Assembly (NCBI RefSeq): GCF_031085375.1
Contig: NZ_JAVCWF010000001.1
Location: 1,922,001-1,986,000, forward strand
Direction: 5' to 3'
DNA: 64,000 bases
From: Lactiplantibacillus brownii
GTDB taxonomy: Bacteria; Bacillota; Bacilli; Lactobacillales; Lactobacillaceae
Part shown: piece after piece, positions 1 to 9,065 of the stretch
How positions within the stretch are numbered: the first letter of the stretch is position 1
Layout: every line of letters starts with the position of its first letter
Made by a program: the position numbers and the translations under genes
The notes under the pieces: model-generated
The model's input: the letters and a program-made list of their open reading frames with translations, nothing else
The model's database searches: none
What the model was told of the DNA's origin: nothing

Positions 1-508
1 GCTCATGCGTTAATTGATCCCGCGTTTGCGTTAAAATCCGTTCCCGCGCTTGGTCTTGTGACAAGGCGGCGACCTTTTCTAATTCTGCTTGACGTTGCGT
101 GATTAGTGAAGCTGCACTTTGTTGCTGTTGCTCAACCCGTTTTTGCTCTGTGGCAATTTTATCTTCTTTTTTGCCCAAAGCATCTTCGCGTTTTTCAAAA
201 GTATTTTCTTTGTGGTCCAAAGTTTCTTCGCGTTGTAACAGACGGTCTTCTTGCTTTTGCACTTCATTCCGTCGTTGCTTCAACTCGCCTTCAACTTCAG
301 TTCGATAGCGATGACTCTCCTCTTTTGCTTCGAGGACTTTTTCTTTCTTTTGAGTCACAGCTGCTTTCTTAGCCTCAGAAATAATACCTTCGGCGGTGTT
401 CTTGGCCACGTCCAATTCTTTTTCATGGACATTCTTACGAACATAATAACCAATCCCATAGCCGACAACAATCGCGATGACTGCGAGGATTAACCCGAAA
501 ACATTCAT
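1..508 (-). CDS. rny: Ribonuclease Y, 5' part (cut by window edge)
   Basis: RNase Y is a membrane-anchored endoribonuclease that starts mRNA decay. Reading leftwards from ATG at 508, the protein has one N-terminal membrane segment (MNVFGLILAVIAIVVGYGIG), then a long charged coiled coil rich in K, E, R and Q. This matches the family's N-terminal anchor and coiled coil. The KH and HD domains lie outside the window, so only about 169 residues are visible. A strong ribosome-binding site (GGAGGTGG) sits just upstream of the ATG. The gene follows recA on the same strand but has its own consensus promoter at 598-626 and lies beyond the recA terminator. Identification rests on N-terminal architecture and position next to recA. 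Confidence 0.88.
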   Translation of the reverse strand, partial: MNVFGLILAVIAIVVGYGIGYYVRKNVHEKELDVAKNTAEGIISEAKKAAVTQKKEKVLEAKEESHRYRTEVEGELKQRRNEVQKQEDRLLQREETLDHKENTFEKREDALGKKEDKIATEQKRVEQQQQSAASLITQRQAELEKVAALSQDQARERILTQTRDQLTHE

Positions 509-597
509 GTTTCCACCTCCGCATCACCAAAATCCAGTTAACATAAAATCAACTACAAATTTTCAGATGTTATATTTTGATTACTTACACACTTGTT

Positions 598-626
598 ATT
601 CTAATGTTTGAAACTAGTAGTGTCAA
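598..626 (-). promoter_or_regulatory. Sigma-A promoter for rny
   Basis: On the minus strand TTGACA (621-626) and TAGAAT (598-603) are separated by exactly 17 bp. Transcription would begin about 85 bases before the rny ATG, giving a moderately long 5' UTR. This is seen in the sequence, not measured. Confidence 0.75.
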
Positions 627-695
627 CTTAAAGTCTTATGTGAGTGCGTGTTTAGTCTATCGGTTTGCCTGTCCAAATCACCTTTTAGAAGACAC

Positions 696-725
696 AAAAC
701 GCCCAAAGCAACCGCTTTGGACGTT
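696..725 (-). terminator. Rho-independent terminator after recA
   Basis: A 12-bp stem (AACGTCCAAAGC paired with GCTTTGGGCGTT, one mismatch) with a 4-base loop is followed on the minus strand by a short T run. It begins about 10 bases past the recA stop. Confidence 0.65.
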
Positions 726-735
726 AACTGCAAAC

Positions 736-1845
736 TTATTTAGTTTCTTTGGCCGTTTTAGGGTCATCTTTGAGATCAAGCGTGGTTGGTTCAGCTTTAG
801 CTTTAGACTTCGACTTTGATTTGTCTTCCGTCATTTCAGCTTCTTCTTTGGTCGCAGCATCCATCCCATAGGCCTTACGAACCTTAGTCCGAATTTCAGC
901 CATCACATCAGGATGCTCTTCCAAATACTTCTTCGCATTCTCACGGCCTTGACCAATTCGATCTTCACCGTAAGAGTACCAAGAACCACTCTTCTTAACA
1001 ATGTCCTTATCAGCAGCCATGTCGACGATTTCACCAGTTTGTGAAATCCCATGACCATACATGATATCAACTTCGGCACGCTTAAATGGCGGCGCAACCT
1101 TATTTTTGACCACTTTGATACGCACACGGTTCCCGATAATATCGGTCCCATCTTTGATCTGTTCTGCGCGACGAACTTCCAAACGAATAGTCGCGTAGAA
1201 TTTCAAAGCCCGACCACCAGGTGTCACTTCAGGGTTACCAAACATAACCCCAACTTTTTCACGAATTTGGTTAATAAATAACGCAATCGTTTTAGTTTTA
1301 TTTAAAGTCCCAGAGAGTTTCCGCAACGCTTGTGACATCAAACGTGCTTGTAACCCAACGTGGGCATCACCCATTTCGCCTTCAATTTCAGCCCGTGGGA
1401 CTAATGCCGCCACAGAATCAATGACTAAGATGTCAACCGCACCACTGGAAACCAAGGCATCCGCAATTTCTAGGCCTTGTTCACCAGTATCTGGTTGCGA
1501 GAGCAATAAGTCGTCAATATTAACGCCTAAGTGTTCCGCATAAACGGGATCCAACGCGTTTTCTGCATCAATATAAGCCGCTGTCCCGCCTTGCTTTTGC
1601 ACTTCAGCCACAGCGTGCAACGCAACAGTCGTCTTACCAGAACTTTCTGGGCCATAGATTTCAACGATTCGGCCACGTGGATAACCACCGACCCCTAACG
1701 CATCATCTAAGGCTAATGACCCACTTGAAATGGTAGAGATTTCGGTGTTAGCCGCATCCCCCATCCGCATAATGGAGCCTTTCCCAAAGTTCTTTTCAAT
1801 CTTTTTTAGGGCAGCATCTAGTGCTGCTTGCCGTGCATCAGCCAA
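736..1845 (-). CDS. recA: Recombinase A
   Basis: RecA forms ATP-dependent filaments on single-stranded DNA, catalyses strand exchange and stimulates LexA self-cleavage. The 369-residue protein has Walker A GPESSGKT (about residues 65-72) and the usual core. Its C-terminal tail is long and rich in K, S, E and A ([16 protein letters not shown] region), as is common in lactobacilli. The start is a TTG codon: AAAGGAGG lies at the right distance and no ATG is nearby. A promoter (1884-1912) and a LexA/DinR-type operator (1921-1934) lie between it and cinA, so recA can be transcribed alone under SOS control as well as by read-through from cinA. Confidence 0.98.
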   Translation of the reverse strand: MADARQAALDAALKKIEKNFGKGSIMRMGDAANTEISTISSGSLALDDALGVGGYPRGRIVEIYGPESSGKTTVALHAVAEVQKQGGTAAYIDAENALDPVYAEHLGVNIDDLLLSQPDTGEQGLEIADALVSSGAVDILVIDSVAALVPRAEIEGEMGDAHVGLQARLMSQALRKLSGTLNKTKTIALFINQIREKVGVMFGNPEVTPGGRALKFYATIRLEVRRAEQIKDGTDIIGNRVRIKVVKNKVAPPFKRAEVDIMYGHGISQTGEIVDMAADKDIVKKSGSWYSYGEDRIGQGRENAKKYLEEHPDVMAEIRTKVRKAYGMDAATKEEAEMTEDKSKSKSKAKAEPTTLDLKDDPKTAKETK

Positions 1846-1883
1846 ATTATTTCCTCCTTTGGTTCTCGCTCTTAACTCTTAAT

Positions 1884-1912
1884 ATCATAGCTGTTCAATT
1901 GCAGAAATGCAA
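1884..1912 (-). promoter_or_regulatory. recA promoter
   Basis: On the minus strand TTGCAT (1907-1912) and TATGAT (1884-1889) are spaced by 17 bp. The predicted start site lies about 30 bases before the recA TTG codon. The SOS-box-like palindrome at 1921-1934 lies directly upstream of the -35 element. Confidence 0.7.
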
Positions 1913-1920
1913 GCAAAAAG

Positions 1921-1934
1921 CGAACAAAAGTTCG
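1921..1934 (-). promoter_or_regulatory. LexA (DinR) operator, SOS box
   Basis: CGAACAAAAGTTCG is a perfect inverted repeat matching the Gram-positive SOS box CGAAC-N4-GTTCG. It lies 8 bp upstream of the recA -35 element and 2 bases past the cinA stop codon. Confidence 0.85.
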
Positions 1935-1936
1935 GT

Positions 1937-3199
1937 TTATTTTTCAGTTGGCTGCTCAGCTGTTAAAGCATGCCGTAACAGGTCTAATCCGGCCATCACA
2001 CTGCGCTCACGAATCTTTTGCCGGTCGCCGGCAAAGTGATACAAGTGCCCAGTCGTCGGCTGTTGACGATACGCCAGACCAATCCATACCGTACCAGCTG
2101 GTTGGCCTTCAAGCTCATCTGGACCTGCAACGCCGGTGAAGCTCAGCGCGACATCCGTTTGTAGCTGGGTACGGGCCCCATCCGCCATGGCGATCGCCGT
2201 CGCTTCAGAAACGACACCATCTTGATCAATTGTAGTTTGTGGAACCTGTACCAATTGATGCTTTACCGCATTCGCATAGGTCACAAAGCCACCTGGAAAG
2301 ATTTCTGAGACGCCCGGAACGCCACCAATGGTACTTTGGAATTCACCGGCAGTTAAACTCTCGGCTGCGGTTAAGCTTAAACGACGGGCAATCATGGTTT
2401 TAATAACGACTTTGGCAAGCGAGTTGTCATCGCCATACCCATAAAAGTAGTCGCCAACTTTGGCCTTGATTTGATTTTCAACGGCATCTAAAGCCGCTTT
2501 AGCCGCTGCTTGTGACTCAGCTTGGGCGCTGATCCGCAGCGTGACCTCGTTCGTCTTAGCATATGGGGCAATCGTCACTGCTTGTTGATCATCGATCAAA
2601 GCTTGCAACTCGGTCACTAGCTTAGATTCACCAATACCAAAGAACCGCAAGACCCGTGAATAGATCTGTGCTTGTTGCCCATAGGCCGCTTGTAATTTAG
2701 GCTTGGCCTCCGTATCAAACATCTTAGTCATTTCACGGGGTGGCCCTGGTAACAGCAAAAAGTCGGCCGAATCTGGTGAGCGATAGAAGGCCCCCACTGC
2801 CATCCCATTATGATTGGTCAAAGGTGTTGCACCGGCCGGATACAAGGCTTGAATCCGGTTATTGGCGGTCATGATTTTCCCAGTGGTCTTAAAGTAATCA
2901 TCGATCACCGTCATCGCGTGCGCATCTTCTACTAACGAGACGTTTAAATACTGAGCCAACGTTTGCTTGGTTAAATCATCTTTGGTTGGGCCGAGACCAC
3001 CAGATAAAATCACCAAATCATTTCGACGGGCAGCGATTTCAATCACACTAGCCAACCGTTCTGGGTTATCACCAACGACTGTTTGGTAATAGCTTTCAAT
3101 ACCAAGCTCAGCGAGACCTTGTGCAATATGAGTGCTATTGGTATTAGTAATCTGACCGAGCAAAATCTCGGTACCAACTGCAATTATTTCTGCTTGCAT
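1937..3199 (-). CDS. cinA: CinA, competence/damage-inducible nucleotide pyrophosphatase/deamidase family protein
   Basis: The CinA family combines an N-terminal MoCF-like domain (here GTEILLGQITNTNS, then LSGGLGPTKDDLT, about residues 1-170) with a C-terminal NMN-amidohydrolase-type domain (TAAESLTAGEF to the end, with SGVAGP-like SFTGVAGPDELEGQ). Characterised homologues act in pyridine-nucleotide recycling, and the family is competence-induced in streptococci. Length, 420 residues, is normal. Start ATG 3199; GGAGG lies about 12 bases upstream, a rather long spacing. The cinA-recA order is conserved in many Firmicutes, and read-through into recA across the SOS box is likely. Confidence 0.93.
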   Translation of the reverse strand: MQAEIIAVGTEILLGQITNTNSTHIAQGLAELGIESYYQTVVGDNPERLASVIEIAARRNDLVILSGGLGPTKDDLTKQTLAQYLNVSLVEDAHAMTVIDDYFKTTGKIMTANNRIQALYPAGATPLTNHNGMAVGAFYRSPDSADFLLLPGPPREMTKMFDTEAKPKLQAAYGQQAQIYSRVLRFFGIGESKLVTELQALIDDQQAVTIAPYAKTNEVTLRISAQAESQAAAKAALDAVENQIKAKVGDYFYGYGDDNSLAKVVIKTMIARRLSLTAAESLTAGEFQSTIGGVPGVSEIFPGGFVTYANAVKHQLVQVPQTTIDQDGVVSEATAIAMADGARTQLQTDVALSFTGVAGPDELEGQPAGTVWIGLAYRQQPTTGHLYHFAGDRQKIRERSVMAGLDLLRHALTAEQPTEK

Positions 3200-3285
3200 G
3201 AAAAATTAATTCCTCCTCATAACCGTTTTGACTGGTTACATTAAGTATATACGAAATTTGAGTCATGCCTCCATCAAAAGTGCTC

Positions 3286-3322
3286 AAAAAAATTCACTGA
3301 CTCGTTGTCGCAGTCAGTGAAT
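3286..3322 (-). terminator. Rho-independent terminator after pgsA
   Basis: A perfect 10-bp stem (ATTCACTGAC/GTCAGTGAAT) with an 11-base loop is followed on the minus strand by seven T. It ends the rodZ-pgsA transcript before cinA. Confidence 0.9.
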
Positions 3323-3330
3323 CATCAGTG

Positions 3331-3915
3331 CTATTTAAACCCATCCGCAAAGACGTCTCGATTTTGGACGAAATAGTCGATGCCGGAGTAAATCACAAAG
3401 AATAAGCAAATATATAACATGATCAAGGCAAATGGGATGTTGATGGCGTCAAATAAGACGTTATTCAACAGTAGAAAGATAATCGCGATCATTTGCGTGG
3501 TCGTTTTAATCTTACCAGGCATCGCTGCCGCCATGACCTTACCATTGTTTTCAACAATCAATAACCGTAAACCAGTCACAGCTAGTTCACGACACATGAT
3601 AATGGCAACCACCCAGTCAGGGGCTAAATTCATCCGTACCAAAATGATAAAAGCCGTCATAACCAACATTTTGTCGGCCAATGGATCAGCAAATTTACCA
3701 AAGTTAGTAACTAGATGTTGCCCACGGGCAATCTTGCCATCTGCCAAATCCGTCAACGAAGCGACCGCAAAAATAATCGTTGCAACCACTTGGGTGACGG
3801 GAATGGTCGTCCCCGCCCAGACCACTTGACCCCAACTTAATGGTAAGACCATGATCAGGATGAACACAGGGATTAAAATAATTCGAAATACAGTTAATTT
3901 ATTGGGTAAATTCAT
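3331..3915 (-). CDS. pgsA: CDP-diacylglycerol--glycerol-3-phosphate 3-phosphatidyltransferase
   Basis: PgsA makes phosphatidylglycerol phosphate, the committed step to phosphatidylglycerol and cardiolipin, in the cytoplasmic membrane. The 194-residue protein has several hydrophobic helices. It carries the complete CDP-alcohol phosphatidyltransferase signature: D56, D59-G60, A63-R64, G73, D77 and D81. The ATG at 3915 has a GGAGG-type site. It lies 20 bp after rodZ on the same strand and is closed by a strong terminator, so rodZ and pgsA look like one unit. The rodZ-pgsA-cinA-recA order is common in bacilli and lactobacilli. Confidence 0.95.
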   Translation of the reverse strand: MNLPNKLTVFRIILIPVFILIMVLPLSWGQVVWAGTTIPVTQVVATIIFAVASLTDLADGKIARGQHLVTNFGKFADPLADKMLVMTAFIILVRMNLAPDWVVAIIMCRELAVTGLRLLIVENNGKVMAAAMPGKIKTTTQMIAIIFLLLNNVLFDAINIPFALIMLYICLFFVIYSGIDYFVQNRDVFADGFK

Positions 3916-3935
3916 TCAGTTTTCCTCCGTAACGG

Positions 3936-4832
3936 CTATTTAATGGTTAAAGTAATCGTCCGTACTTGTGACGAACTATTCTTTGGATTGAAATCAAATT
4001 TCTTGCCATTAATCGTTACTGAGGTCGCCGTGGCATTTCCAAATTGAAGCTTAACCGTCTTAGCATTGCTTGGTAACGTCACATCATGACTACCATTCGC
4101 AGTCAACGTGCCTTGCCAAGTCTGGGTACCGTCAGTTGTCACCGACATCCAGGCAGATTTAGTGGCTTTAAAAGTGACTTTATTCTTATCCGCACCATTC
4201 GTTAACGTATAAGCGGTGTCACTATCGCCATCTGCTTTAATCGTCTGTTCATCTGCTTTGGCTTTCTTTTCAGAACTAGCTTTGGCAGCGCTACTGCTGC
4301 TAGCAGCCTTTTTAGAACTAGCAATTTTACTGCTACTATTGGCCTTAGAACTGGACACTTCGGTCGTTGAACTACTTGAACTTGCCGCTGAACCGGAACC
4401 AGCATGCGTTCTCACCGCCATAAACCAGATAAATAGCAAAATGAGTACCACAATCGCCGTCACGATAATCGTTGGCAAATAGTTACGAACACGCCCAGCT
4501 GGTGTATTCGGTTGTTCGCGTGAACTCGTCCGGGTTGGCTGGACCTCATCCACATTCTTAACGATCGTTTCTGTTTCAGTTTTTGGTAACTCGTCGCGAT
4601 ATTCTTCAAGCAAAGCATTGCCATCAAGATCAACGGTATCCGCGTATTGTTTAATAAAAGCCCGGACATAGAAATCCCCTGGCAACTTATCAAACTCGCC
4701 ATCTTCAATCGCAATCAAATAACGCTTCTGGATTTTGGTGATTTGTTGCAAATCATCAATGGTTAATCCCTTAGTCGTTCGTGCAGTTTTTAGCCGCGCA
4801 CCAATGGTACTCTTCTCTTCATTTTCACTCAT
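3936..4832 (-). CDS. rodZ: RodZ-like cell-shape protein: HTH domain, one TM helix, DUF4115-type C-terminus
   Basis: RodZ links the MreB cytoskeleton to the membrane in rod-shaped bacteria. The sequence shows an N-terminal Xre-like HTH (about residues 8-70), one TM helix (about 119-140), a low-complexity Ser/Lys/Ala linker (about 145-195) and a beta-rich extracytoplasmic domain. I place the start at the ATG at 4832 (MSENEEK): it has a GGAG site, and the alternative ATG at 4880 lies only a base or two from a -10 element (4881-4886), too close to be translated. The result is 298 residues. The homologue in Bacillus is ymfM/rodZ, next to the ymfF/ymfH peptidases exactly as here. Confidence 0.85.
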   Translation of the reverse strand: MSENEEKSTIGARLKTARTTKGLTIDDLQQITKIQKRYLIAIEDGEFDKLPGDFYVRAFIKQYADTVDLDGNALLEEYRDELPKTETETIVKNVDEVQPTRTSSREQPNTPAGRVRNYLPTIIVTAIVVLILLFIWFMAVRTHAGSGSAASSSSSTTEVSSSKANSSSKIASSKKAASSSSAAKASSEKKAKADEQTIKADGDSDTAYTLTNGADKNKVTFKATKSAWMSVTTDGTQTWQGTLTANGSHDVTLPSNAKTVKLQFGNATATSVTINGKKFDFNPKNSSSQVRTITLTIK

Positions 4833-4880
4833 TTGACTTTTTCTCCACCCTAAGTCTATTTTCGAAATCTTTCGTTTCAT

Positions 4881-4908
4881 AGTATATCACAGCCGACTCA
4901 ATTGTCGG
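4881..4908 (-). promoter_or_regulatory. Candidate promoter for rodZ-pgsA
   Basis: Minus strand: CCGACA (4903-4908), 16-bp spacer, TATACT (4881-4886). The -35 is weak (4 of 6). The main value of the site is that it argues against the upstream ATG at 4880 as the rodZ start. Confidence 0.5.
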
Positions 4909-4936
4909 TACTGATGACAATAACTTTCGGATTTCT

Positions 4937-6238
4937 TTAATTCTTGGTCAGCGGTCGAATTTGATATTCGCTGATAGCTTGCGATGTCAGCAGTTGTTTC
5001 GCGATTGTTGCGACATCTTCCAAACTCAACCCGTCAATAACCGCGGGTTCATCAAAAATGGTCGCCTGGCCAAATAAATTCTGATCATAACGATTAGCAA
5101 TTGCTTCCAAAGAGTTGGCCATGAAAACAATCCGGCCAATCATTTCTTTTTTGATTGTTGCTAACAAGTCGTCTTGACCAAGTACCGCTTTTTGCCAATT
5201 CTCTAAACCATCAATAATGGCAGCGTCAAAGGCGGCGGGATCATCCGTTTCGCCACTAAAAGTTAGGAAGTTAAACTCATTTTGTAATTCGAAGTCATAA
5301 CCAAAAGTGTCGTCGATAATGCCTTGGTCATATAAACGCAAATAATTTTTAGAGGTATCGCCAAATAACATCTCTAATAAGACATTCACACCAGCACGAT
5401 ACTTCAGGGCAGGCGCCCCAGCTTCGATTGGCGTCAAACCTTTCACCCCAACGACTGATTTGGCCCGCTTGACGGGCATCTCGATTGACCGATAAGGCAT
5501 AATATCATGACCATCCGTGGCGGTTGCGGGAATTTTCGTTTCAATCGGTTGAAAGGCCGGAAATTGTTTAGCCGCCTGATTTGCCTTGATCCAAGTAAGC
5601 ACTTCGTCTGGATCAAGCTTTCCCACGACGAACAACGTCATGTTTTGGGGATGATAGAACGTCCGATAGGCCGCATATAAATCAGCCGCCGTAATCTTCG
5701 CAATTGATTCTGTGGTGCCGGCAATGTCATATTGCAACGGATGATTAGGGTATAAGTTACCAATCATGCCAAAGTATAACCGCCAACTAGGATCATCATC
5801 GTACATCTCAATTTCTTGACCAATGATGCCCTTTTCCTTGTCTACCGTTTGTGGCGTGAAATATGGCTCTTGGACAAAGTCGAGCAAGGTCTCTAAGTTC
5901 TCTTTCAAACTACGGGTGGCTGAAAATAAATAGCTTGTCCGTGTAAAACTCGTAAACGCATTCGCATTGGCTCCGTATTTACCGAACGTTTGAAACGCAT
6001 CATGGTCAGCTTTTTCAAACATTTTATGTTCGAGGAAATGAGCGATGCCATCTGGAAAACGGCGCATCTCACTCTCGCCGGCCGGGACAAAGGTATTATT
6101 GATCGACCCATAATTCGTCGTGAAAACGGCATAAGTTTTATGATAGCCAGCTTTGGGAAGTAACGTGACGGTTAAGCCATTATCCAGCTTAGTTTGATAA
6201 CTGGTTTCATTAAATTGATCATAATTATTTACTTGCAT
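4937..6238 (-). CDS. ymfH: M16-family zinc peptidase YmfH (catalytic partner)
   Basis: This 433-residue protein belongs to the insulinase/M16 family. The inverted zinc motif HxxEH is intact (H67-F-L-E70-H71), and a downstream glutamate pair (E142/E144 in IIGQEIEMYDDDP) fits the third zinc ligand about 70-76 residues later. Start ATG 6238 has GGAGG. It overlaps the end of ymfF by 14 bases, suggesting translational coupling and one complex. M16B enzymes commonly pair an active subunit with an inactive one; by that family rule YmfH would be the catalyst. The substrate is unknown. Position beside rodZ and pgsA suggests an envelope-related role, which is inference. Confidence 0.85.
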   Translation of the reverse strand: MQVNNYDQFNETSYQTKLDNGLTVTLLPKAGYHKTYAVFTTNYGSINNTFVPAGESEMRRFPDGIAHFLEHKMFEKADHDAFQTFGKYGANANAFTSFTRTSYLFSATRSLKENLETLLDFVQEPYFTPQTVDKEKGIIGQEIEMYDDDPSWRLYFGMIGNLYPNHPLQYDIAGTTESIAKITAADLYAAYRTFYHPQNMTLFVVGKLDPDEVLTWIKANQAAKQFPAFQPIETKIPATATDGHDIMPYRSIEMPVKRAKSVVGVKGLTPIEAGAPALKYRAGVNVLLEMLFGDTSKNYLRLYDQGIIDDTFGYDFELQNEFNFLTFSGETDDPAAFDAAIIDGLENWQKAVLGQDDLLATIKKEMIGRIVFMANSLEAIANRYDQNLFGQATIFDEPAVIDGLSLEDVATIAKQLLTSQAISEYQIRPLTKN

Positions 6239-7496
6239 GCTGACCTCCAGTTAAGAAGAATCCATTATTCAGGGTAACCAACTTGGCAACCGCCTGAATC
6301 TGGTCGCGGGTCACTGCCTGAATTTGTTGGAGCCACTCGTCATCACTGACCGCTTGTTGCGTTAAATCATCGATCAACGCTTGAACTGCAAACGTGCGTT
6401 GACTATCCAAACTAGATTCAAAATCATTGATCAAGCCCAGTTTTAACTGGTCGACCAATTCATCCGTGAAATCGCCTTGTTGAATCGCCGTTAGCTGCGC
6501 GGCAATAATTTGAAGGACTTGATCGTGATTCTGACCATCAATCCCGGCAGAAACCTTTAAAACACCCCGAAAAGTATCTAATGAACTGCTGGCATAATAG
6601 GCCAAACTTGCCTTTTCACGCACATTCATAAATAATTTCGATAACGGTGACCCACCAAATAATTCATTAAACACTAATGCAGCATAGTAATGTTGGTCAC
6701 GATAGAAGACTGGAAAATCATAACCCAAGTTCAATTTAGCTTGACTCAACTCCTGAACTTCGGTCTTTTCCACAAAATTGCCGGTATTTTGATGTTGATA
6801 AAAGGCTGCTGGTCGGTCAACTAAACGATCTTGGAACCCGACTGCCTGCCATTGTTTGACGATGGCAGCTTCGTCCAAATCACCCATGACGATAATATCG
6901 ACCTGATCTTCGGTCAACAACCGCTGATAATAAGTGTACAAGTCACTGGCCGTCAGCGCATCAATATCAGCCGCTAACCCATAGCTCGGTAACTGTTGTG
7001 CCACATCCGCAGCAAATAGTGCTTCATTTAATTGCTGTGCGGCATAATACTGCTTATCATCCGCCACTGACTCAATCGATGCCTTTAAATTTAACGCTTG
7101 GCGTTTAAACGTCGGTTCGTCAAAATGACCATCGTGCACCAATGGTTTAAAAATAATCTTACTCAAAAAATCAATGGCTTGTGACGTTAACGGCTCATCA
7201 GTCGCTAGATAACGTTCGTTTGGCACGGTAATAGCTAAACGTAAATTGTGTGTTGGCCCCTTGCGGCTAACGCCAGCACCAAACGCTGCACCATACATAT
7301 CCGCTAACGCATGGGCTAAAGCGCGTTGATCAGGATAATCCGCGGCGCTCGTTTCTAATAAGTTGGACAAGAGTGCCCGTTTTGTAATATCGGCCCGGTT
7401 AATCGGTGCCCGAAAATTAATACTAATTTGATTGGTCTTAAATTGATGACTCTGAATCGTCGTCAATTGAACCCCTTTTGCTAACTGAGTTTGCAA
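6225..7496 (-). CDS. ymfF: M16-family peptidase-like protein YmfF (probably non-catalytic partner)
   Basis: The fold and length (423 residues) match M16 peptidases, but where HxxEH is expected the sequence reads NLLET (about residues 45-49). Both histidines are therefore missing and no zinc site can form. The start is TTG at 7496: an AAGGAGG ribosome-binding site lies seven bases upstream, and it overlaps the only upstream ATG (7514), ruling that ATG out. The stop overlaps the ymfH start. The pair resembles the small and large subunits of M16B proteases, where the inactive subunit supplies an arginine/tyrosine pair for substrate binding. A promoter lies at 7524-7552. Confidence 0.82.
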   Translation of the reverse strand: MQTQLAKGVQLTTIQSHQFKTNQISINFRAPINRADITKRALLSNLLETSAADYPDQRALAHALADMYGAAFGAGVSRKGPTHNLRLAITVPNERYLATDEPLTSQAIDFLSKIIFKPLVHDGHFDEPTFKRQALNLKASIESVADDKQYYAAQQLNEALFAADVAQQLPSYGLAADIDALTASDLYTYYQRLLTEDQVDIIVMGDLDEAAIVKQWQAVGFQDRLVDRPAAFYQHQNTGNFVEKTEVQELSQAKLNLGYDFPVFYRDQHYYAALVFNELFGGSPLSKLFMNVREKASLAYYASSSLDTFRGVLKVSAGIDGQNHDQVLQIIAAQLTAIQQGDFTDELVDQLKLGLINDFESSLDSQRTFAVQALIDDLTQQAVSDDEWLQQIQAVTRDQIQAVAKLVTLNNGFFLTGGQHASK

Positions 7497-7523
7497 ATGA
7501 AATCCTCCTTGCATATGTAATAA

Positions 7524-7552
7524 ATAATAAGCGAAAGGTTAGCTTGACGCAA
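7524..7552 (-). promoter_or_regulatory. Promoter for ymfF-ymfH
   Basis: Minus strand: TTGCGT (7547-7552), 17-bp spacer, TATTAT (7524-7529). It is divergent from the aspartokinase promoter about 110 bp away. Confidence 0.6.
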
Positions 7553-7636
7553 CTTTCAATGTCGACATCCCCAATGGCTTGGTCCAAGTTAACAAACAAC
7601 CGGCAAAAATGAGAGCCAGATGAGGTTACATTAACA

Positions 7637-7665
7637 TTGCAAACAAGCGGTTTGTCTGCTATTCT
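7637..7665 (+). promoter_or_regulatory. Promoter for the aspartokinase gene
   Basis: TTGCAA (7637-7642), 17-bp spacer, TATTCT (7660-7665). The start site would be about 28 bases before the GTG codon. That leaves no room for a lysine riboswitch or T-box, so no leader control is visible here. Confidence 0.6.
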
Positions 7666-7699
7666 TTGAAGTATTGATAAAATTGAGGAGCGATTTAAT

Positions 7700-9052
7700 G
7701 TGAAAGTAATTAAATTTGGTGGCAGTTCGCTTGCCAGCAGTACCCAGCTACAAAAAGTACTGTCGATCGTCGAAGCCGACGACCAACGGAAATACGTGAT
7801 TGTTTCTGCGCCAGGCAAACGGTTTGACGGCGATACCAAAGTCACCGATTTGCTCATTCAGTATGCCCGTCAAACGATCCATCACCAGTCAACGACCGCC
7901 GTCATGCAAGCAATCATTGATCGCTATGCCGAAATTGGCCACGGTTTTAACGTTCCGGAATCACAATTGACCCCGATCTACGATATCATTAAAAATTTGC
8001 CCAATCAGACCTACGCGGACAATACTTACCTCATGGCAACGTTTAAAGCGCATGGTGAACGTTTAAATGCCCAACTCGTGGCGGCAGTTTTCGCCCAGTC
8101 TGGCTTAAATGCGCGTTACTTAGATCCTAAGGACGCTGGCATGGTCGTGACCGATGTTCCTGACGACGCCCAAATTATTGACAGTAGTTATGACAAGATT
8201 GCCAAGTGGGCCGATAGTCCACAAATTTTAGTTATCCCCGGCTTCTTCGCCTACAACCGTAATGGTCAAATCTGTACCTTTTCACGGGGCGGTTCCGATA
8301 TTACCGGCGCAATTATTGCGCGCGGGGTACATGCGGATCGCTATGAAAACTTTACGGATGTGGATGCCATCTACGCCGTTAATCCCAAGTTAGTGGCGCA
8401 ACCGGCGGCCATCCAAGAGATGACTTTCCGAGAGATGCGTGAACTTTCTTATGCTGGTTTTTCAGTTTTCCATGATGAGGCCTTGATTCCCGCAATCCAA
8501 GGCAATATCACCGTTAACGTCAAAAATACGAACCATCCAGAAGCTCCCGGAACCTTGATCAAATCCGTCAAAGACGGCAGTACCGCTTATCCCGTCACTG
8601 GGATTGCGAGTTCTTCCAGCTTTTGTTCATTATACATTCGGAAATACTTATTGAACAAAGAAGTCGGCTTCGGTCGCAAAATCTTAACGATTCTTGAAGA
8701 TCATCATGTGAGTTACGAACACATGCCTTCTGGGATTGATGACTTAACGATTATCTTTGATGAACATCAATTGACGCCAGAATTAGAAACCGTCTTAAAA
8801 GACGAAATTTCTGACGCCGTGCAACCTGATGAAATATACTTCACCCATGATTATTCCATCCTAATGATTGTTGGGGAAAACATGCGGAATCGCGTGGGCA
8901 TCATGTCTCGGGCGTCAACGGCCTTAGCGGATCACAATATTAAATTAATTATGGTCAACCAAGGTGCTTCTGAAATTTCCATCATGTTCGGGGTGCATGA
9001 CCGCGATGCCGATCAAGCCGTAATTGCTTTATACAACGAATTTTTCAACTAG
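7700..9052 (+). CDS. Aspartate kinase (monofunctional, YclM/ThrD-like)
   Basis: Phosphorylates aspartate, the first step to lysine/diaminopimelate, threonine and methionine. The N-terminus VIKFGGSSLAS is the kinase signature; the protein is 450 residues, the length of single-chain (class III-like) aspartokinases without an internal alpha/beta start. The C-terminal third (IASSSSFCSLYIRK and SILMIVGENMRNRVGIMSRAS regions) looks like two ACT domains, the usual allosteric sites. The start is GTG 7700 preceded by GAGGAG; the overlapping ATG two bases earlier runs straight into a stop. The gene stands alone, opposite to its neighbours, with its own promoter and a bidirectional terminator. Which amino acid inhibits it cannot be read from sequence. 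Confidence 0.93.
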   Translation: MKVIKFGGSSLASSTQLQKVLSIVEADDQRKYVIVSAPGKRFDGDTKVTDLLIQYARQTIHHQSTTAVMQAIIDRYAEIGHGFNVPESQLTPIYDIIKNLPNQTYADNTYLMATFKAHGERLNAQLVAAVFAQSGLNARYLDPKDAGMVVTDVPDDAQIIDSSYDKIAKWADSPQILVIPGFFAYNRNGQICTFSRGGSDITGAIIARGVHADRYENFTDVDAIYAVNPKLVAQPAAIQEMTFREMRELSYAGFSVFHDEALIPAIQGNITVNVKNTNHPEAPGTLIKSVKDGSTAYPVTGIASSSSFCSLYIRKYLLNKEVGFGRKILTILEDHHVSYEHMPSGIDDLTIIFDEHQLTPELETVLKDEISDAVQPDEIYFTHDYSILMIVGENMRNRVGIMSRASTALADHNIKLIMVNQGASEISIMFGVHDRDADQAVIALYNEFFN

Positions 9053-9065
9053 CCACGATACAATA

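Noticed and set aside
577..819. 80-codon plus frame between rny and recA
   Set aside because: It crosses the rny promoter and recA terminator and is antisense to recA, with no ribosome-binding site.
7515..7699. Lysine riboswitch or T-box before the aspartokinase
   Set aside because: The promoter leaves a leader of about 30 bases, too short for either.
7438..7857. 139-codon minus-strand frame across the ymfF/aspartokinase gap
   Set aside because: It overlaps both genes and their promoters and its sequence looks like an antisense shadow.
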